Source: Ulva prolifera (Eukaryota; Chlorophyta; Ulvophyceae; Ulvales; Ulvaceae). From it: a stretch of 64,000 bases of DNA. Below, one piece after another: positions 46,692 to 57,700 of the stretch (positions within the stretch are counted from its first letter, which is position 1; each line of letters opens with the position of its first letter). The stretch covers positions 8,439,172 to 8,503,171 of the forward strand of contig CM041201.1 in NCBI GenBank assembly GCA_023078555.1, given 5' to 3'. The translations under genes and the position numbers were made by a program. The notes beneath the pieces were generated by a model. It worked only from the letters and a program-made list of their open reading frames with translations. It was not told the DNA's origin and searched no databases.

Positions 46692-48069
46692 ATGGGGCGG
46701 CTCGTTGCCCAGGTCACCAATGAGGACTCAGCCAGGCTCGCTCGCGTCTTGGACGCCAAACATCGTGTCATCGGGGTGCGCCAAGATCCTCAGCTACACA
46801 CATACTGTGATGCGCCCTCGTGCATAAACTCTGAGGTGATGTGTAGGTTGACGTGGGCTCGTTACAGAAGCAAGTGGTCGAACGCAAGGCTGCTGAGGAT
46901 GCTGAGCGCCAGCGAGATGTGTAGGCCTTCCTGAATAAGCTTTTTTTGCTTGAAACGTGCTAGTGTTATCTGGCGCAGCAAGTGCGTGGGGGCTAAGTGC
47001 GTGCTGATGATCGCTTCTTTGAATTTGCAGAGCATATGCTCAGCTCTCCAGATACTATGATGAGGCAGTTTGCGGGGCTGATCAACAGGCAGCAATGTGG
47101 CGCAAAAACTCCGCCATGGAGGAGCAAGATTTTCGCAACTCTCACCAGCTGTGCGACTCGAGGCGGGAATGGGACTTAAATAGGCCCGATGCCAAGCTGC
47201 TGGATGCACCAGCACGCATAGGCGATAGCGACGCCCGTTGTGGGATCTCAAGTCTACAGGCAACCCGTCTGCTTGCCCCTGCTTGGAATTCAGTGCGCAT
47301 GCGATGTTGGATGACAGTTTCAGCGACTGAGCGTACCATCTGTTGCTTGCAGAAGTTCCACGGCGAAGACTTGAGTGCAGCGGACCGCAAGAGAGCACAG
47401 CAGCAGCAGTACCATGACTGGTGGCTGCAGCAGAAAGCAGATTCCCAGGCTGCAAAGCAGGAGGAAGAAGAGGAACTGCGAGCCCATGGTAACCTTGTCA
47501 AGTTGTGTGACACTGTGCAGCAGACTGTCATGTCAGAAGAGAAAAGTGTCAACAGGGCATCACAGAGTTACACAATGGATGAAAACAAGAGGTTAGCCGC
47601 TCATCGTCGCGGCGAAGCAGACAAGCAGCATACACAAGACAATAGCTTGCGCAGCCATGAAATCAGCTGTGCGATTGACAACCCGATGCTTTCTGAGGAT
47701 CCCTGTCAAGCCACCAGTTTCTTGGCAGCAGGGCGGGTACGGGTGGATCATTGGAAAGGCATGACCAAAGAAGAGCACCAGTCAATCATTGATCAGCAGT
47801 TCCAGCAGCAGCAAGAGCTGAAATTTCGTCGACAAGCAGAACTGCGCAGGGAAGCACAATGGGCACAGACAGCATCTATGACAGACAAAGCTATCAAGGA
47901 GCAACAGCGGCAGGTGGACAACTTCCGACGCAACCAGGAAAAGGAGCGCCTGGCATTCTTACAGAAACAGGCAGAAGAGAAGCGTTCACGCGATGCAACT
48001 TTGAATGAGGTGTATGCAAATGCTGTCTCCCCAAGCTACTTCTTGCAATTTGGAACAAGCCATAGATAG
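46692..48069 (+). CDS. RIB43A-like axonemal protofilament-ribbon protein
   Basis: RIB43A/RIBC proteins are filamentous microtubule-inner proteins of ciliary doublets. Exons are 46692-46775, 46847-46920, 47031-47259 and 47353-48069, totalling 1104 nt (367 aa, the family length). The N-terminal VIGVDVGSLQKQVVERKAAE matches the conserved opening. QKFHGEDLSAADRKRAQQQQ is the family block after a highly charged helix. WKGMTKEEHQSIIDQQFQQQ and the C-terminal NEVYANAVSPSYFLQFGTSH correspond to the signature end of RIB43A. Exon 3 ends ...SSLQ before a 93-nt segment (47260-47352). That segment begins GC and ends AG, contains no stop and is a multiple of three. The family alignment requires it to be removed, but if retained it would add 31 residues. 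Confidence 0.88.
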
Positions 48070-48696
48070 GAGCGGTTCAGGAACAGTCATGCTGTCGCAA
48101 GATTTTACTTGCCTCTAGGTGTGATTTGGATCGTCTGTGGCTTAAAGGAAGCTGTTTTGTTTGGTGCAAATCGCTCAGCCGCATAGCCTCCGAAGGATGT
48201 GGCCGCTCTGAAAAGTATAATGTTGCTGAGATGGTGATGGCATGATGTACCCCTGAGTGCCAGAAGCACTTATGGTTGGTGAGGCAGTAGGTGGCTCAAA
48301 ATCTGGTGGTCGTGCCTGCTGTCAAGTGCCCGCATTTGGAATCAACAGCTACACATTTCCACAAATAATGATGTGTCGCCCAGCTGTTCGACCAGGGGCC
48401 CGGCCAGGTTGTGTCAGGATCAGGCAAAGCCAGCGCAGCCAAACAGCCGCAAGTCAACCCTGCATGGCCACTTGATACCCCCCCCCCGGATATGTAATCA
48501 CCTGCACCATTGTCACTCAACAAAGTGCGAGCGGCACATATCAGTCCTCCCCCCTAGCTCAAGGTGTGGCGAGTTGATCATCATCATGTATCCCGTAGCA
48601 GTACAAAATCACCCTTGTAGCTAATTACCGATAGCAGCCCCAGAAGCATCTTCTTGGAAGTGGTTTTGCAGCTCATGTTCCCAGAGGAGGTCAATT
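48070..48696. other. Intergenic stretch with poly(C)
   Basis: 3' flank of RIB43A. It contains a C10 run at 48478-48487. No gene recognised. Confidence 0.4.
48478..48487 (+). repeat. Poly(C) tract, 10 nt
   Basis: Ten uninterrupted C. Confidence 0.85.
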
Positions 48697-49178
48697 TCAT
48701 CTTCTGAATTCGAGACATCTTCTTGAGAATACTGAATAGGTCCTTATGACTTGACTGACGCGCATTTCTGTTCGCTTGAAACAACTCTCAAACGCTCTGA
48801 TGAGCTGGCGCTCGTGAGGATCTTGCAGTTGATTCTGATGGAGCCACTCCACGAAGCCACTGTGACAAACAATGAAGTACTCCGCAGGAGGTTCCAGGAG
48901 CGAATCTACATGCCTGGGTAGGCGCCCTGAGGCGCGCTTGCGGTCAAGAACCTGAATGATGGGATCATAGCTTGGCTGTGGCCTGAGTGTTGGATAAGTT
49001 GCATCAAGCTCACGGGTGCCATCATACGGCCATGGTCGAACAAAACATACATTGAAGATATTATGAACACATTCGTAAACATCTGGCAAATCAAGTGTGA
49101 CAGTGGCTTTGTCAGAAGCAGAGATAACAGAAAACGGGCCAATGCATTTGCTCAAAAGCTTTGGGACTTAGTTGGATG
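48697..49178 (-). pseudogene. Ty3/gypsy retrotransposon fragment: integrase C-terminus and chromodomain-like tail
   Basis: The minus-strand frame reads PKLLSKCIGPFSVIS, then VTLDLPDVYECVHNIFNVCF and VRPWPYDG. This is the usual end of a Ty3/gypsy integrase (K-x-x-GPF...LDLP...HNVFHVS-LRPW). It is followed by YDPIIQVLDRKRASGRLPRH and EYFIVCHSGFVEWLHQNQLQ, which resemble the chromodomain pattern. A stop codon lies just upstream of PKLL, and no reverse transcriptase, RNase H or LTR is visible nearby. I therefore read it as a decayed fragment. Confidence 0.65.
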
Positions 49179-50253
49179 TGCGAACGACATGTATATCTGA
49201 TATACAGTATATGTGCCGGTCGCACTATGTCGAGTGACAGTGTCGTAGGTGGTTACACAGGAGGCATTTGAATTGCGTTACCCCGAGACTAGAGTATTTA
49301 CTCTCAGAGGTCTGTGGTTTTACACGTCACCGGGATTGTTTCTGCTGTTATTGTTCTCTCAAAGATCCTCAGAATTATCACCCGCCCCCCCTGCCATCTA
49401 TTAACATGTACAGGTCACATGCGTTGCAGCCACTGCATGCAACCAAATCAAAGCAGGCTCCCACAGTGTAGGGCCTGGGACTTCCAAGTCTTGAATCAAC
49501 ATGAAATCCAGCAGCAGACACAGGCTCCCTCTTCATGCGTGGCGATCAGAGCTGGACTTGTACAGTAGCCTCTGATCACCATGCCAAAGGGAGCTGGCAA
49601 GATCATTGGTGTAAAGCCAACCGCATTACTTGCAATCAGAACATGGCATTGCAGCCCAGTCGAACACAGCCATCCCTTGTGATGAGGCACAAGTGATATG
49701 GGGGGGATCAAGTTGCTTTTGAGAGGCAGATGTGAAGATCATCAATCCATCACACCAAGGAATCGGGTCGTCATGTCTTAAGCACCTTGTCTGCCTCAAA
49801 GTCATTTTACACAGCAGTGATGCAAGGAAGGAACTTAATGCCATATATCTCAAACGCAGTCATATCCCTCTACCGCACACAGGTTTCCTGGACTGGCGCG
49901 CAGATAAGCATTGCACCTGGACTGTTGCCAATGCTTATCTGCACCTCTCGGCTGATGTACAGACTAAGCTACACTGTAACACTGCAGCACACACTATCAC
50001 ACACAAATACCTTCATCACCTGAAAACATTGACACAACTCACGGCTCCAAAGCAGCATCACAGATATCACAAAATGCCAATGCGTCATGTTGGACAGAGC
50101 CATGACTGCAAATTAGGCCCGAAATCAGCAACGGCTGCTATGCGACTCAATGACAGCACCTCAACAAGATGCGTGCAAAACAATCATGGAGGATGCCACA
50201 CACGCCCCCCCCCCCCCCCCCCCGCGTGTTTGGCCCAGGTAATCGCCCCTGGC
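49179..50253. other. Intergenic stretch, likely decayed repeat DNA
   Basis: No gene was recognised. Between the Ty3 fragment and the kinase gene the sequence is more AT-rich than the flanks and has a C19 run at 50205-50223. It may include further retrotransposon remnants that I cannot align. Confidence 0.35.
50205..50223 (+). repeat. Poly(C) tract, 19 nt
   Basis: Nineteen uninterrupted C, about 30 bp downstream of the kinase stop codon (in its 3' flank). Confidence 0.9.
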
Positions 50254-52599
50254 TCACCACGGTGACCAGTCAAGGCCACAATCCCCATGTGCATTGTACC
50301 CCTTCTTTGGCGAAACAAATTGTGACTGTGCATCACTGGCCTGCTGCTTGTAAGGGGAGATGGCCAGCGCTTCTGAGATGGCATTCCTCGGGGAAAGCTC
50401 CTCTGTCTGACTGGGAGCCCAGCCAGGTTGCGCAGCGGACTGGGACTCAAAATATGGCTGACCTGGCGCAGCGAATATGTCCCAGCTTGCATGGCATCCC
50501 CTGTGAGACTGCATTGGAAGAAAAGAGTCCTGACACTCTCCCGAAACGTTTGACCATGTACCGAAGCCAGGGCTCGAATGGTGAACCGCCCCCCAATCCA
50601 TGCCGACCATTGGTGATGATTCCAGGCTGCTAGCAACGTCCATGCCGGTTTGTGGGCATGAAGCCTGTGGCAATGACAGAGTTGCAATGGGAGTGCAGGC
50701 AGCAAATGCGGTGGTCATCTGCAAGCCTTCACTACGCCAGAAACCACCATCAGCTGCCATAGCGGGAGAATCACAGTATGAGTGCCCAGCCATATGCATC
50801 TCATCATCAAAATCACACCCCCCCCCTAAGGCCGGCCCCCCGCGAACATTCAGCATCTGGGTGTGTCCTCCTTCGCGCATCAGATGCCCCCCCTCTTTGC
50901 AGCTTGTTGGGTCCTGAGAGGTTTCAGTGACACGTAACTGAGCTTGCTGTTGAGGGGGGCTGGTTGTAGTTTTGGGGAAGGGAAACAGTTCTATTTCTGA
51001 AAGACACCCTGCCAGATGAACATGCGGCAAACGTGAGGATCTGCCTGCTGCATCACAGATCCTGCCTGCATGCACCGGCCCGACTCCGACCGCCATCAAT
51101 GCTCCCTCTGGATGATCTTGCCTTTGCATCTGGTTCCAAGACGAACGCATCACAGGTTCAGGTGCTCGGGCTGATGATGTTGGCACACTGAACACGAAGG
51201 CATCGAGCTCAGACGCTAGGCATGCTGTATCACCACCATCGCCATTGTCGTGACTAGCTGTGGCAGGTGCAGCAGGCTTGCATGGACGAGCTCCACGCGA
51301 TAACTCTTTCTGACCATCCAGAGCTGCAGCAATCGCCTCCAGGCGGTCAACAGCCTGAGACGCTGTGGGGCGCTCCTCTGGATTATGGCTCAGCATTTCA
51401 AAAAACAAAGTCGCAAACTCTTCAAATGCCGCTGTGTTTTTGAACTCTGCAAGTGGAACAGTGCCACGGGAGTACAAGGTGCCTTCTTCAATCGCTATGT
51501 CAAATTCACTCACTGTCATATCTTCATATGGTTTGTGAGTACATGCCAGGTCCAGCATGACCACACCACAAGCAAAAATGTCATGGGTAGCTCGGGAAGT
51601 GCTGTCGAGCCCTAGCTGAAGCTCCCTGCAGATGAACGGTGCACTCCCACCGTCTTCGTTGGAAACCACACTTCCGATCTTCCGAGAAAACCCCATATCT
51701 GCAAGCCTGACGCCAGCAGCATTCGCTGTGACAGCCTTGTTCGCCAGCAGAATGTTAGCGGATTTCACATCACCATGGCAAAGGCCATTCTCGTGCATGC
51801 ACTGGACTGCACGCATCAACTCCAGGGCAATCTGCACGATGCGGCGTGCAGGCATTGTCTGGCGACGACTTTTTCCTCGACTCTTTGATCGCTTGCCGCG
51901 AGTCGACTGCAGCCGGTCTTCAAGGGTGCCGCCGTGGCACAGCTCCAGAACCAGGCAGCGACCATCATCTGCGACAGCCTCCAACGCAATGATGTTGGGA
52001 TGGGCACACGCCTCTAAGACATCACGTTCCTTGGCCAGGGCAGCCTTGGCCACGTTAGAGCAATTTGCTTGCTTCAAGGCATATGCTCGGCCATGTAGGG
52101 TCACCTTGAAAACCTGAAGCAACCACATGATGTTGTAAGGCGGAACTCTGCATACAGCGGTGCATCGGCACACCTGGGCAGTGACCAATCATCAACGGGG
52201 GGTCAAGGATCAAGACACGCCAAAGAAATACCAAAGGGACTGCCCCAGTTTCAGGATTCCCCATTGCCTTGAGGCCAGGCGAGTCCAAAGCGCAGCGATA
52301 GCAACATAGCAAAAATGTGGGCATTACGAACCAGGAACTGCTTACTATCATTCTCCAGGTAAGCTTGGGGCAAAGCAGACAGAAGAGCTGGATCGCAGGT
52401 CTGTACGACAGACGTGCAAATGCCCGCCAGACGGGAGCAGAAACAGGTGAAAAATCAATTTTGGGCAGCATCATCAATACCGTGTACATCGGCTGTGTAC
52501 TGAGCATCAGAGAAAGAGTCGACGAACCTTGGCGAATTCTCCCTCGCCGAGCAGCGGTGCAGAAGCCAGAGGCAATGCGGATCTCTTGACGACCAACAT
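50254..52599 (-). CDS. Protein kinase with altered HRD and DFG motifs and long C-terminal tail, 643 aa
   Basis: Two exons (52599-52528 and 52113-50254) join in phase 0. The first encodes only MLVVKRSALPLASAPLLGEG followed by EFAK, which supplies the glycine loop LGEGEFAKVFKVTLHG. The catalytic Lys is in RAYALKQ, and the alphaC Glu is probably in KERDVLEACAHPNIIALE. The catalytic loop reads CHGDVKSANILLA (HGD instead of HRD, non-RD type). The magnesium loop is ADMGFSR (DMG instead of DFG), and the APE position reads FICREL. DIFACGVVMLDLACTHKPYE and LSHNPEERPTASQAVDRLEA complete the kinase fold. A Lys/Arg/Ser-rich insert (GKRSKSRGKSRRQ) lies before the catalytic loop. The last about 350 residues are low-complexity, rich in Ser, Gly, Gln and Pro. 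The catalytic Asp and Asn are kept, so activity is possible. The subfamily is unclear. Confidence 0.82.
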
Positions 52600-52980
52600 T
52601 CTGCATCAGTCACGGCATAGTGTTGAACCTTTCAGCCGACATAATTGTTAAGGATTAGCGAGGGGAAATCGCGGTGTTTTGTTAACGTCCACAACACTGT
52701 CCAGACCCGAAACCGCTTAGAACAATATGATGATAAGAATAGCCCATACACAGTATCAAAAGTTACCAAGATATCCAGTGCAGGAGTTATCAACGGATGG
52801 TAATGAGCACGGCATCATTGAAGCCGTGCGGTGGTGCACGTAGTGTTCCGGACTCACAGCTAGTGACGACACCATTGCTGCGACAACGGGAGCGCACCTG
52901 ACGGCAGCTGCTGTTCCTCAACTCGGAGGTCTTGTGATGATAACAACGTCGTTGCGAGGCGAGTAGTCGTGCTCAATCGT
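52600..52980. other. Intergenic region upstream of the HGD-kinase
   Basis: Divergent spacer of about 380 bp. No feature recognised beyond a presumed promoter. Confidence 0.4.
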
Positions 52981-52984
52981 GCGA

Positions 52985-53407
52985 ATGCTGACCTGCAGGC
53001 ACAACCTGGCTCTTACAGATGGAGTTGCATCACGCATCACAAACACATCGGTACCAAGTCAGCAACAATTTCAAGCACAAGAAGAGGCCCCGTCAAACAT
53101 TCAAGTGGTGTCTCACGGACATTTTGATGTGTCGGCTGCCACACCGCACCGCAGCTTGTGTGCGCGGACGAACACACTTGCGTCAGGCCCAGCAATCTGC
53201 ATCTATATTGGCCACTGCAGCAATACGAAGCAGTTCACACTAAGTCAGGGCGTCGCACCTGTCATCAGGTTTGCTCCGCGAAAGGACATTTATGGGACCG
53301 GGCGGCCACCGTTCAAGACCAGAAGCACTGTAAACGGAGAATATATCCTGAAAACACAGGCAGTGAACCAGCCGCAATCCGTAGCCGACGTCATGATGTT
53401 CGGCTAG
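52985..53407 (+). CDS. Hypothetical protein, up to about 140 aa
   Basis: A single open frame starts with an ATG near 52985 (MLTCRHNLALTDGVAS...) and stops at 53405. The C-terminal third (VIRFAPRKDIYGTGRPPFKT and ILKTQAVNQPQSVADVMMFG) is protein-like. Its basic/aromatic short motifs are reminiscent of small microtubule-binding proteins. The first half is less convincing, and an acceptor at about 53267 (catcag) may begin the true exon. No family is assigned. Confidence 0.35.
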   Translation: MLTCRHNLALTDGVASRITNTSVPSQQQFQAQEEAPSNIQVVSHGHFDVSAATPHRSLCARTNTLASGPAICIYIGHCSNTKQFTLSQGVAPVIRFAPRKDIYGTGRPPFKTRSTVNGEYILKTQAVNQPQSVADVMMFG

Positions 53408-53755
53408 CATGATTGTAAAGCGTGCCACCACCTCGATCTTGTGTTCATTTTGGGCCCTGCATTGTGGCCACCAGCACTTGCCGTGCATGCCACGTGGACT
53501 CGTCATCTGTGCTGCTCCTGTGCATGCAGCCGCACTGGCATTGATACCGGCCGCTCCTGCATCAGCGCCTGAAGTCAACGTAGACGCTCGAAAAAAAAAT
53601 CAATTTAACGACACCCTGTCGGTGTTAGACTCCTGATGCAGGCAGACTGCTGACTGAATGCACAAGCCACGGCACCCGATATCAAATGAGATGCGTGTCG
53701 AACAAGGCGACCATCCTAGATCAGGTACCGCCATGGTCAAGAAGAGCAACCTGGC

Positions 53756-53769
53756 ACACATACATGAAC
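53756..53769 (+). repeat. Left target-site duplication of element B
   Basis: acacatacatgaac, repeated exactly at 54453-54466. Confidence 0.75.
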
Positions 53770-54452
53770 GGAATGGTGGCTCGGCAGGTGCATGCCGCTG
53801 CCCCGCTGATGGCGCGTCATGCGGGCAAGGCTGTTTTGACGGGGCTGTCGGTCCCGTCCGACGACCTCACGCCGCTCACGGGCCACCCGGCTTGAGCGGC
53901 GCTGCGCACCCGCCCGGGCTGCGTGGTGGGCAGTTGCCGCTGCGTGTGCGCTCGCAGCCTTGTCCGCTTTATTGTGGTGACGGCTCGGGCGTGCCGCGTT
54001 TCGCTGGTGTCTTCCCCGTGCGCCTGTGTGTGGCCCGCCGTTGGGGCGCGGCCGGGTGGTTTGGGCGGGCTGGGCTGGCCTCTGGGGGTTGCGGGTGTGG
54101 GTTTGCGGGCGGGCGGGGTGGTGTGCGCGGGCTGGGGTTGGGGGGTTGTGTTGGGGGAGGCGGGGGCCTCCCCGGGCTGGGGGTTGTTGCGGTCTCGCTG
54201 TTTGTTTGCTGGGCGGCCTTGGCTGCTTGTGCTTCCGGGGCTCGTGCGCCTTGCTGTTGGGCGGGGTTCGGGTGGGGATGGGCGTGTGGGCATGGGCGTG
54301 TGTGTGGTTGTGTTGCCGTGTCGCTGTGTCCGGCGCGGGTGCTGCCGTTGCGTGGGTGTTTTGGTGTGCGCTTCGTGTGGCTTGCTGCGTGGTGTGCGTT
54401 TCCCCTGCTTCTTGCTTGCGGTGCTACCTGCCTCGCTTGCTTTGTCCTTGTA
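53770..54452 (+). mobile_element. GT-skewed dispersed repeat, copy B (longest copy, SINE-like)
   Basis: A 683-bp element lies between exact 14-bp direct repeats (53756-53769 and 54453-54466). From 53864 onward it is homologous to the element at 10506-11121. The first 94 bp are present only here and begin ggaatggtggctcggcagg. TGGCTCGGCAGG at 53777-53788 resembles a pol III A box with one mismatch, but no good B box follows. Two hairpins are conserved with copy A: CCGCTCA/TGAGCGG at 53872-53899 and GGGAGGC/GCCTCCC at 54155-54172. The 3' end ttgtccttgta is shared. The minus strand is open for over 200 codons of Pro/Thr/Arg-rich sequence. Copy A shares CYKD and EAPASP in its minus frame, but overall similarity there is poor, so coding is doubtful. 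The element encodes no enzyme. Confidence 0.72.
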
Positions 54453-54466
54453 ACACATACATGAAC
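54453..54466 (+). repeat. Right target-site duplication of element B
   Basis: Exact 14-nt copy of 53756-53769, directly after the shared ttgtccttgta end. Confidence 0.75.
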
Positions 54467-54791
54467 TACACCGTTTAAAAGCAAACTGTTTGTGGTTCCA
54501 GGGGCTGCTGCAAGATGACGTGCACACGAACGTGACGGTACTTGAGCTGCTGCCCGCGCAGGCCCCAAGAGTGCACCAGCCCAGTCCCCTGCAGGGTCGT
54601 TGGGCAGTCTCAAATGTCACAGCTGGCATCCGACAGCCCAAGTTTGTTGATGTCTTCACCATCAGTCATATACAAGACCACACACCACCACAGTCGACCG
54701 AAATCTCCTGAATAATTTAATATCAGGTGAAGAACCCTCGAACGTTCACGTGTGCATAACAATCCTGGAACGTAAATCTTGTTACACTAAA

Positions 54792-57700
54792 TCAATTCGG
54801 GATCCTGAGGTCACTGTGAATCTGTGCTAATTGACTGGCATTGCTTTCTGCAAAGGACGGGAAAAGAGTAGGAATCATTTGAACGTAGTGCTTCGAAAAT
54901 TTGGGCTCAATCCCTTCCCGAACCTCCTCGGAGAGCTCTTGCCAATCCCGCCGATTTGCCTCTGGCAACATGATCGTAGACACACCACTGCGCTTTGCAG
55001 CCAGTGCTTTCTCCTTTACACCACCAATGGGCAACAGGTGTCCTGACAGCGAAATCTCACCTGCAATGCAGCAACCACTACCTAAACGGTCAAGGGATCT
55101 CCGCAAAAATCGACGTCAGTTCAGTGTGCGTGGAGTGCATACCCGTCATGGCCACATCAGGCGCAACAGGCTCATTCATCGCTAGTGACAGCAGGGCTGT
55201 CACGGCTGTGCATCCGGCCGATGGACCATCCTTCGGAGTAGCCCCCTGAGGCACATGCAGATGCACTACGCCCTCTTCAAGCATGTTGTTGTCCGGTTGC
55301 ACCGTCCGTACCAATCTCCTGGTGTACGTCTGTGCTATTGTCATGCTCTCTTTCATCACATCCCCAAGTTGCCCTGCACTGGTCTCTCAATGTCAGCAGC
55401 TGATCTCCTGCACCACCTCAGTGAGCAGCAGCCCCTATGTATTGCAACCTGGCTTGTGCCAGACCATTGCAAGCAGGTCGACCATACCTGTGATTGTCAG
55501 TGATGGAGTCCCAGACGAGGACACCTTATTGCTCTCAACATAAAGCGTTGAGCCACCCATGGATGTCCATGCCAGTCCCATCACGACGCCAGGTGGAGTT
55601 ACCTCGTAGAATCTGTCCGAGTCAAACGGTGGCTTCCCGAGATACTTATCGAGACACTCTTGGTCAACGATGATCGGCTCGCCATGGTAAACAGCACGTT
55701 TTCGCATCACGGGCTCCTTTGCCTCCTCTACCTGCACCAGCATTGTCTTGGTTCACCTCTCTGTATAACATGGACATTAGATGTAGTGCAGATCAGGACC
55801 AGAGATGAGTATGGAGCCAATCTATACCTTGGTATCGCTTTCCGCTGCCGGGGCTGGATCATCACTGGGAATTGTGTCGGAGCCTGTGCTTGAGTCTGTG
55901 TCTGAGGCTGACGTTGCGTGCAGCGATCCAGCATCAGAGCTAGCATCAGTGGAAGATGCTTCCGTCTCTGCGGCTGCTTTGTCCTCCTCCGGTGGCACCT
56001 CCTCCTCAATCCACTGCACTGTGTGAGGCAATCAGTGTTGCCCGTCATGTGCGTGAACGAGAGGATGCTACATAGTGTCCTACGTGCAGCCGAACAGCTG
56101 TTTGCAGCCCGAGCACTATGGAAGCCAGTGCGCCATCAGTAGTAAAGCCCTTGCTGATCTCTTCATGCAGACACTCATGGTATTGACCAGCACCAGCATC
56201 GGCGACATGGAAATCGAAACCTTGTGACCAGAACCTGATACTTTTTGCATGAATGGCTCAGCAACCCTTCCTGTTGCCTGATGGCTCACCATGGCACCCG
56301 CTGTTCCTGCTAGGACAAGCTACGTAGGCTGTTGTCTCTGCAGCGCATTAAACCTGGACATGTCTGGGCATGCACAGAGCCGCACCTCTAGTTTATCTGA
56401 AGTCGCAAGCGTCATGGCAGACTTGCGATACACCTTCTCCAGCTGCTTCTTGAGATTTCGAACGCCAGACTCCCGGCAGTACTGCTGGATCAGGCACTCC
56501 AGCGCTCCATCTGTGAGCTGCACACTACCCTCAGGGATAGCACAGCTGCCTCGCACCTCTTTCTCCAGGTATTCGCGTGCAATGTGTGTCTTCTCGTGTG
56601 CAGTGTAGCCTGAAAGTTCGATCACCTGGACGCATCACTCAATTCAACATGAGCAAAACACCTAGCCGCCAGGAACATCATTTGGTGACACAGGCATGGC
56701 TCCGTGCACCTCTATCTTGACCAACTGTTTTGATCTGCACGGCTGCAATTCGATGACCTGACAGCAGCACCGCAAGCAGAGGGTCATGTTGCGGCATACC
56801 CAATCAGGGACTCAGACATACGACTCGGGGACAGCATTATGACGCGGAGCGTTCGACAGGCACAAAGCCCATGCATGGCCGGCCGTCAAAGCCCGTGCCC
56901 CTGTTGCACAGAACCACTGTCTCGCCATACCACACAGCACCACCACGAACGCACCGCTGTGGAGACAGTAGCTGACACTAGCTCTCTGCGCAACTCCCAG
57001 AGGCGCAAGGAGCAGCCCGCCACTGTTGCAGTAGAAAGTGTCAGATGCGATGGTGTCCGTGTATGTAACATCCTATTCCCCGGTGCAACAGAGCGGTGTA
57101 AGCTGCCGCCCATGTGGCACAGGTAGCCACCTGCTATGCCGCGGAGAGTAAGACTCGGGACGCACCTCCATGCGGTCCAGCAGCGGCCGCGGGATGGTGT
57201 CAAGGACATTGGCGGTGCAGATGAAGAGGACCTTGGAGAGGTCAAGGGGCACGTCGAGGTAGTGGTCCCGGAACGAGTGGTTCTGCTCGGGGTCCAGCAG
57301 CTCGAGCAGCGCGGACGCCGGGTCGCCTTGCATGCCGCGCCCAAGCTTATCGATCTCATCGATCAGAACCAGTGGGTTGCTGCTCTGCATCACGGCACGC
57401 AGCTCAGTGCTTGAGCATAAGCGCAGGACTACACAGTGCCACATCCTTCAGAATGCAGGGCTATGCCGCCCCAAAATCCCTGGCACTTCCACCTCATGCA
57501 GCGACATGCTCTCACTACGATGAGTACTGTCATAATGGTACTGGCAATCAGTGTTCCATCGATCAGAACTGGCCTTGCTACGAGAAGCTAGGCATCAAGG
57601 ACGGGCCCTCATGAACGCCTCAAGCCTCAGGTGGCGCACATGTCAAAGATTTGGGGGGGGGGGGGGGGGGGGGCAGTGGGCGCACATGGACCTGCTTGAG

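Noticed and set aside
53817..54662. 281-codon minus-strand ORF across element B
   Set aside because: Same reason as for element A. It also runs across the element boundary into unrelated flank DNA.
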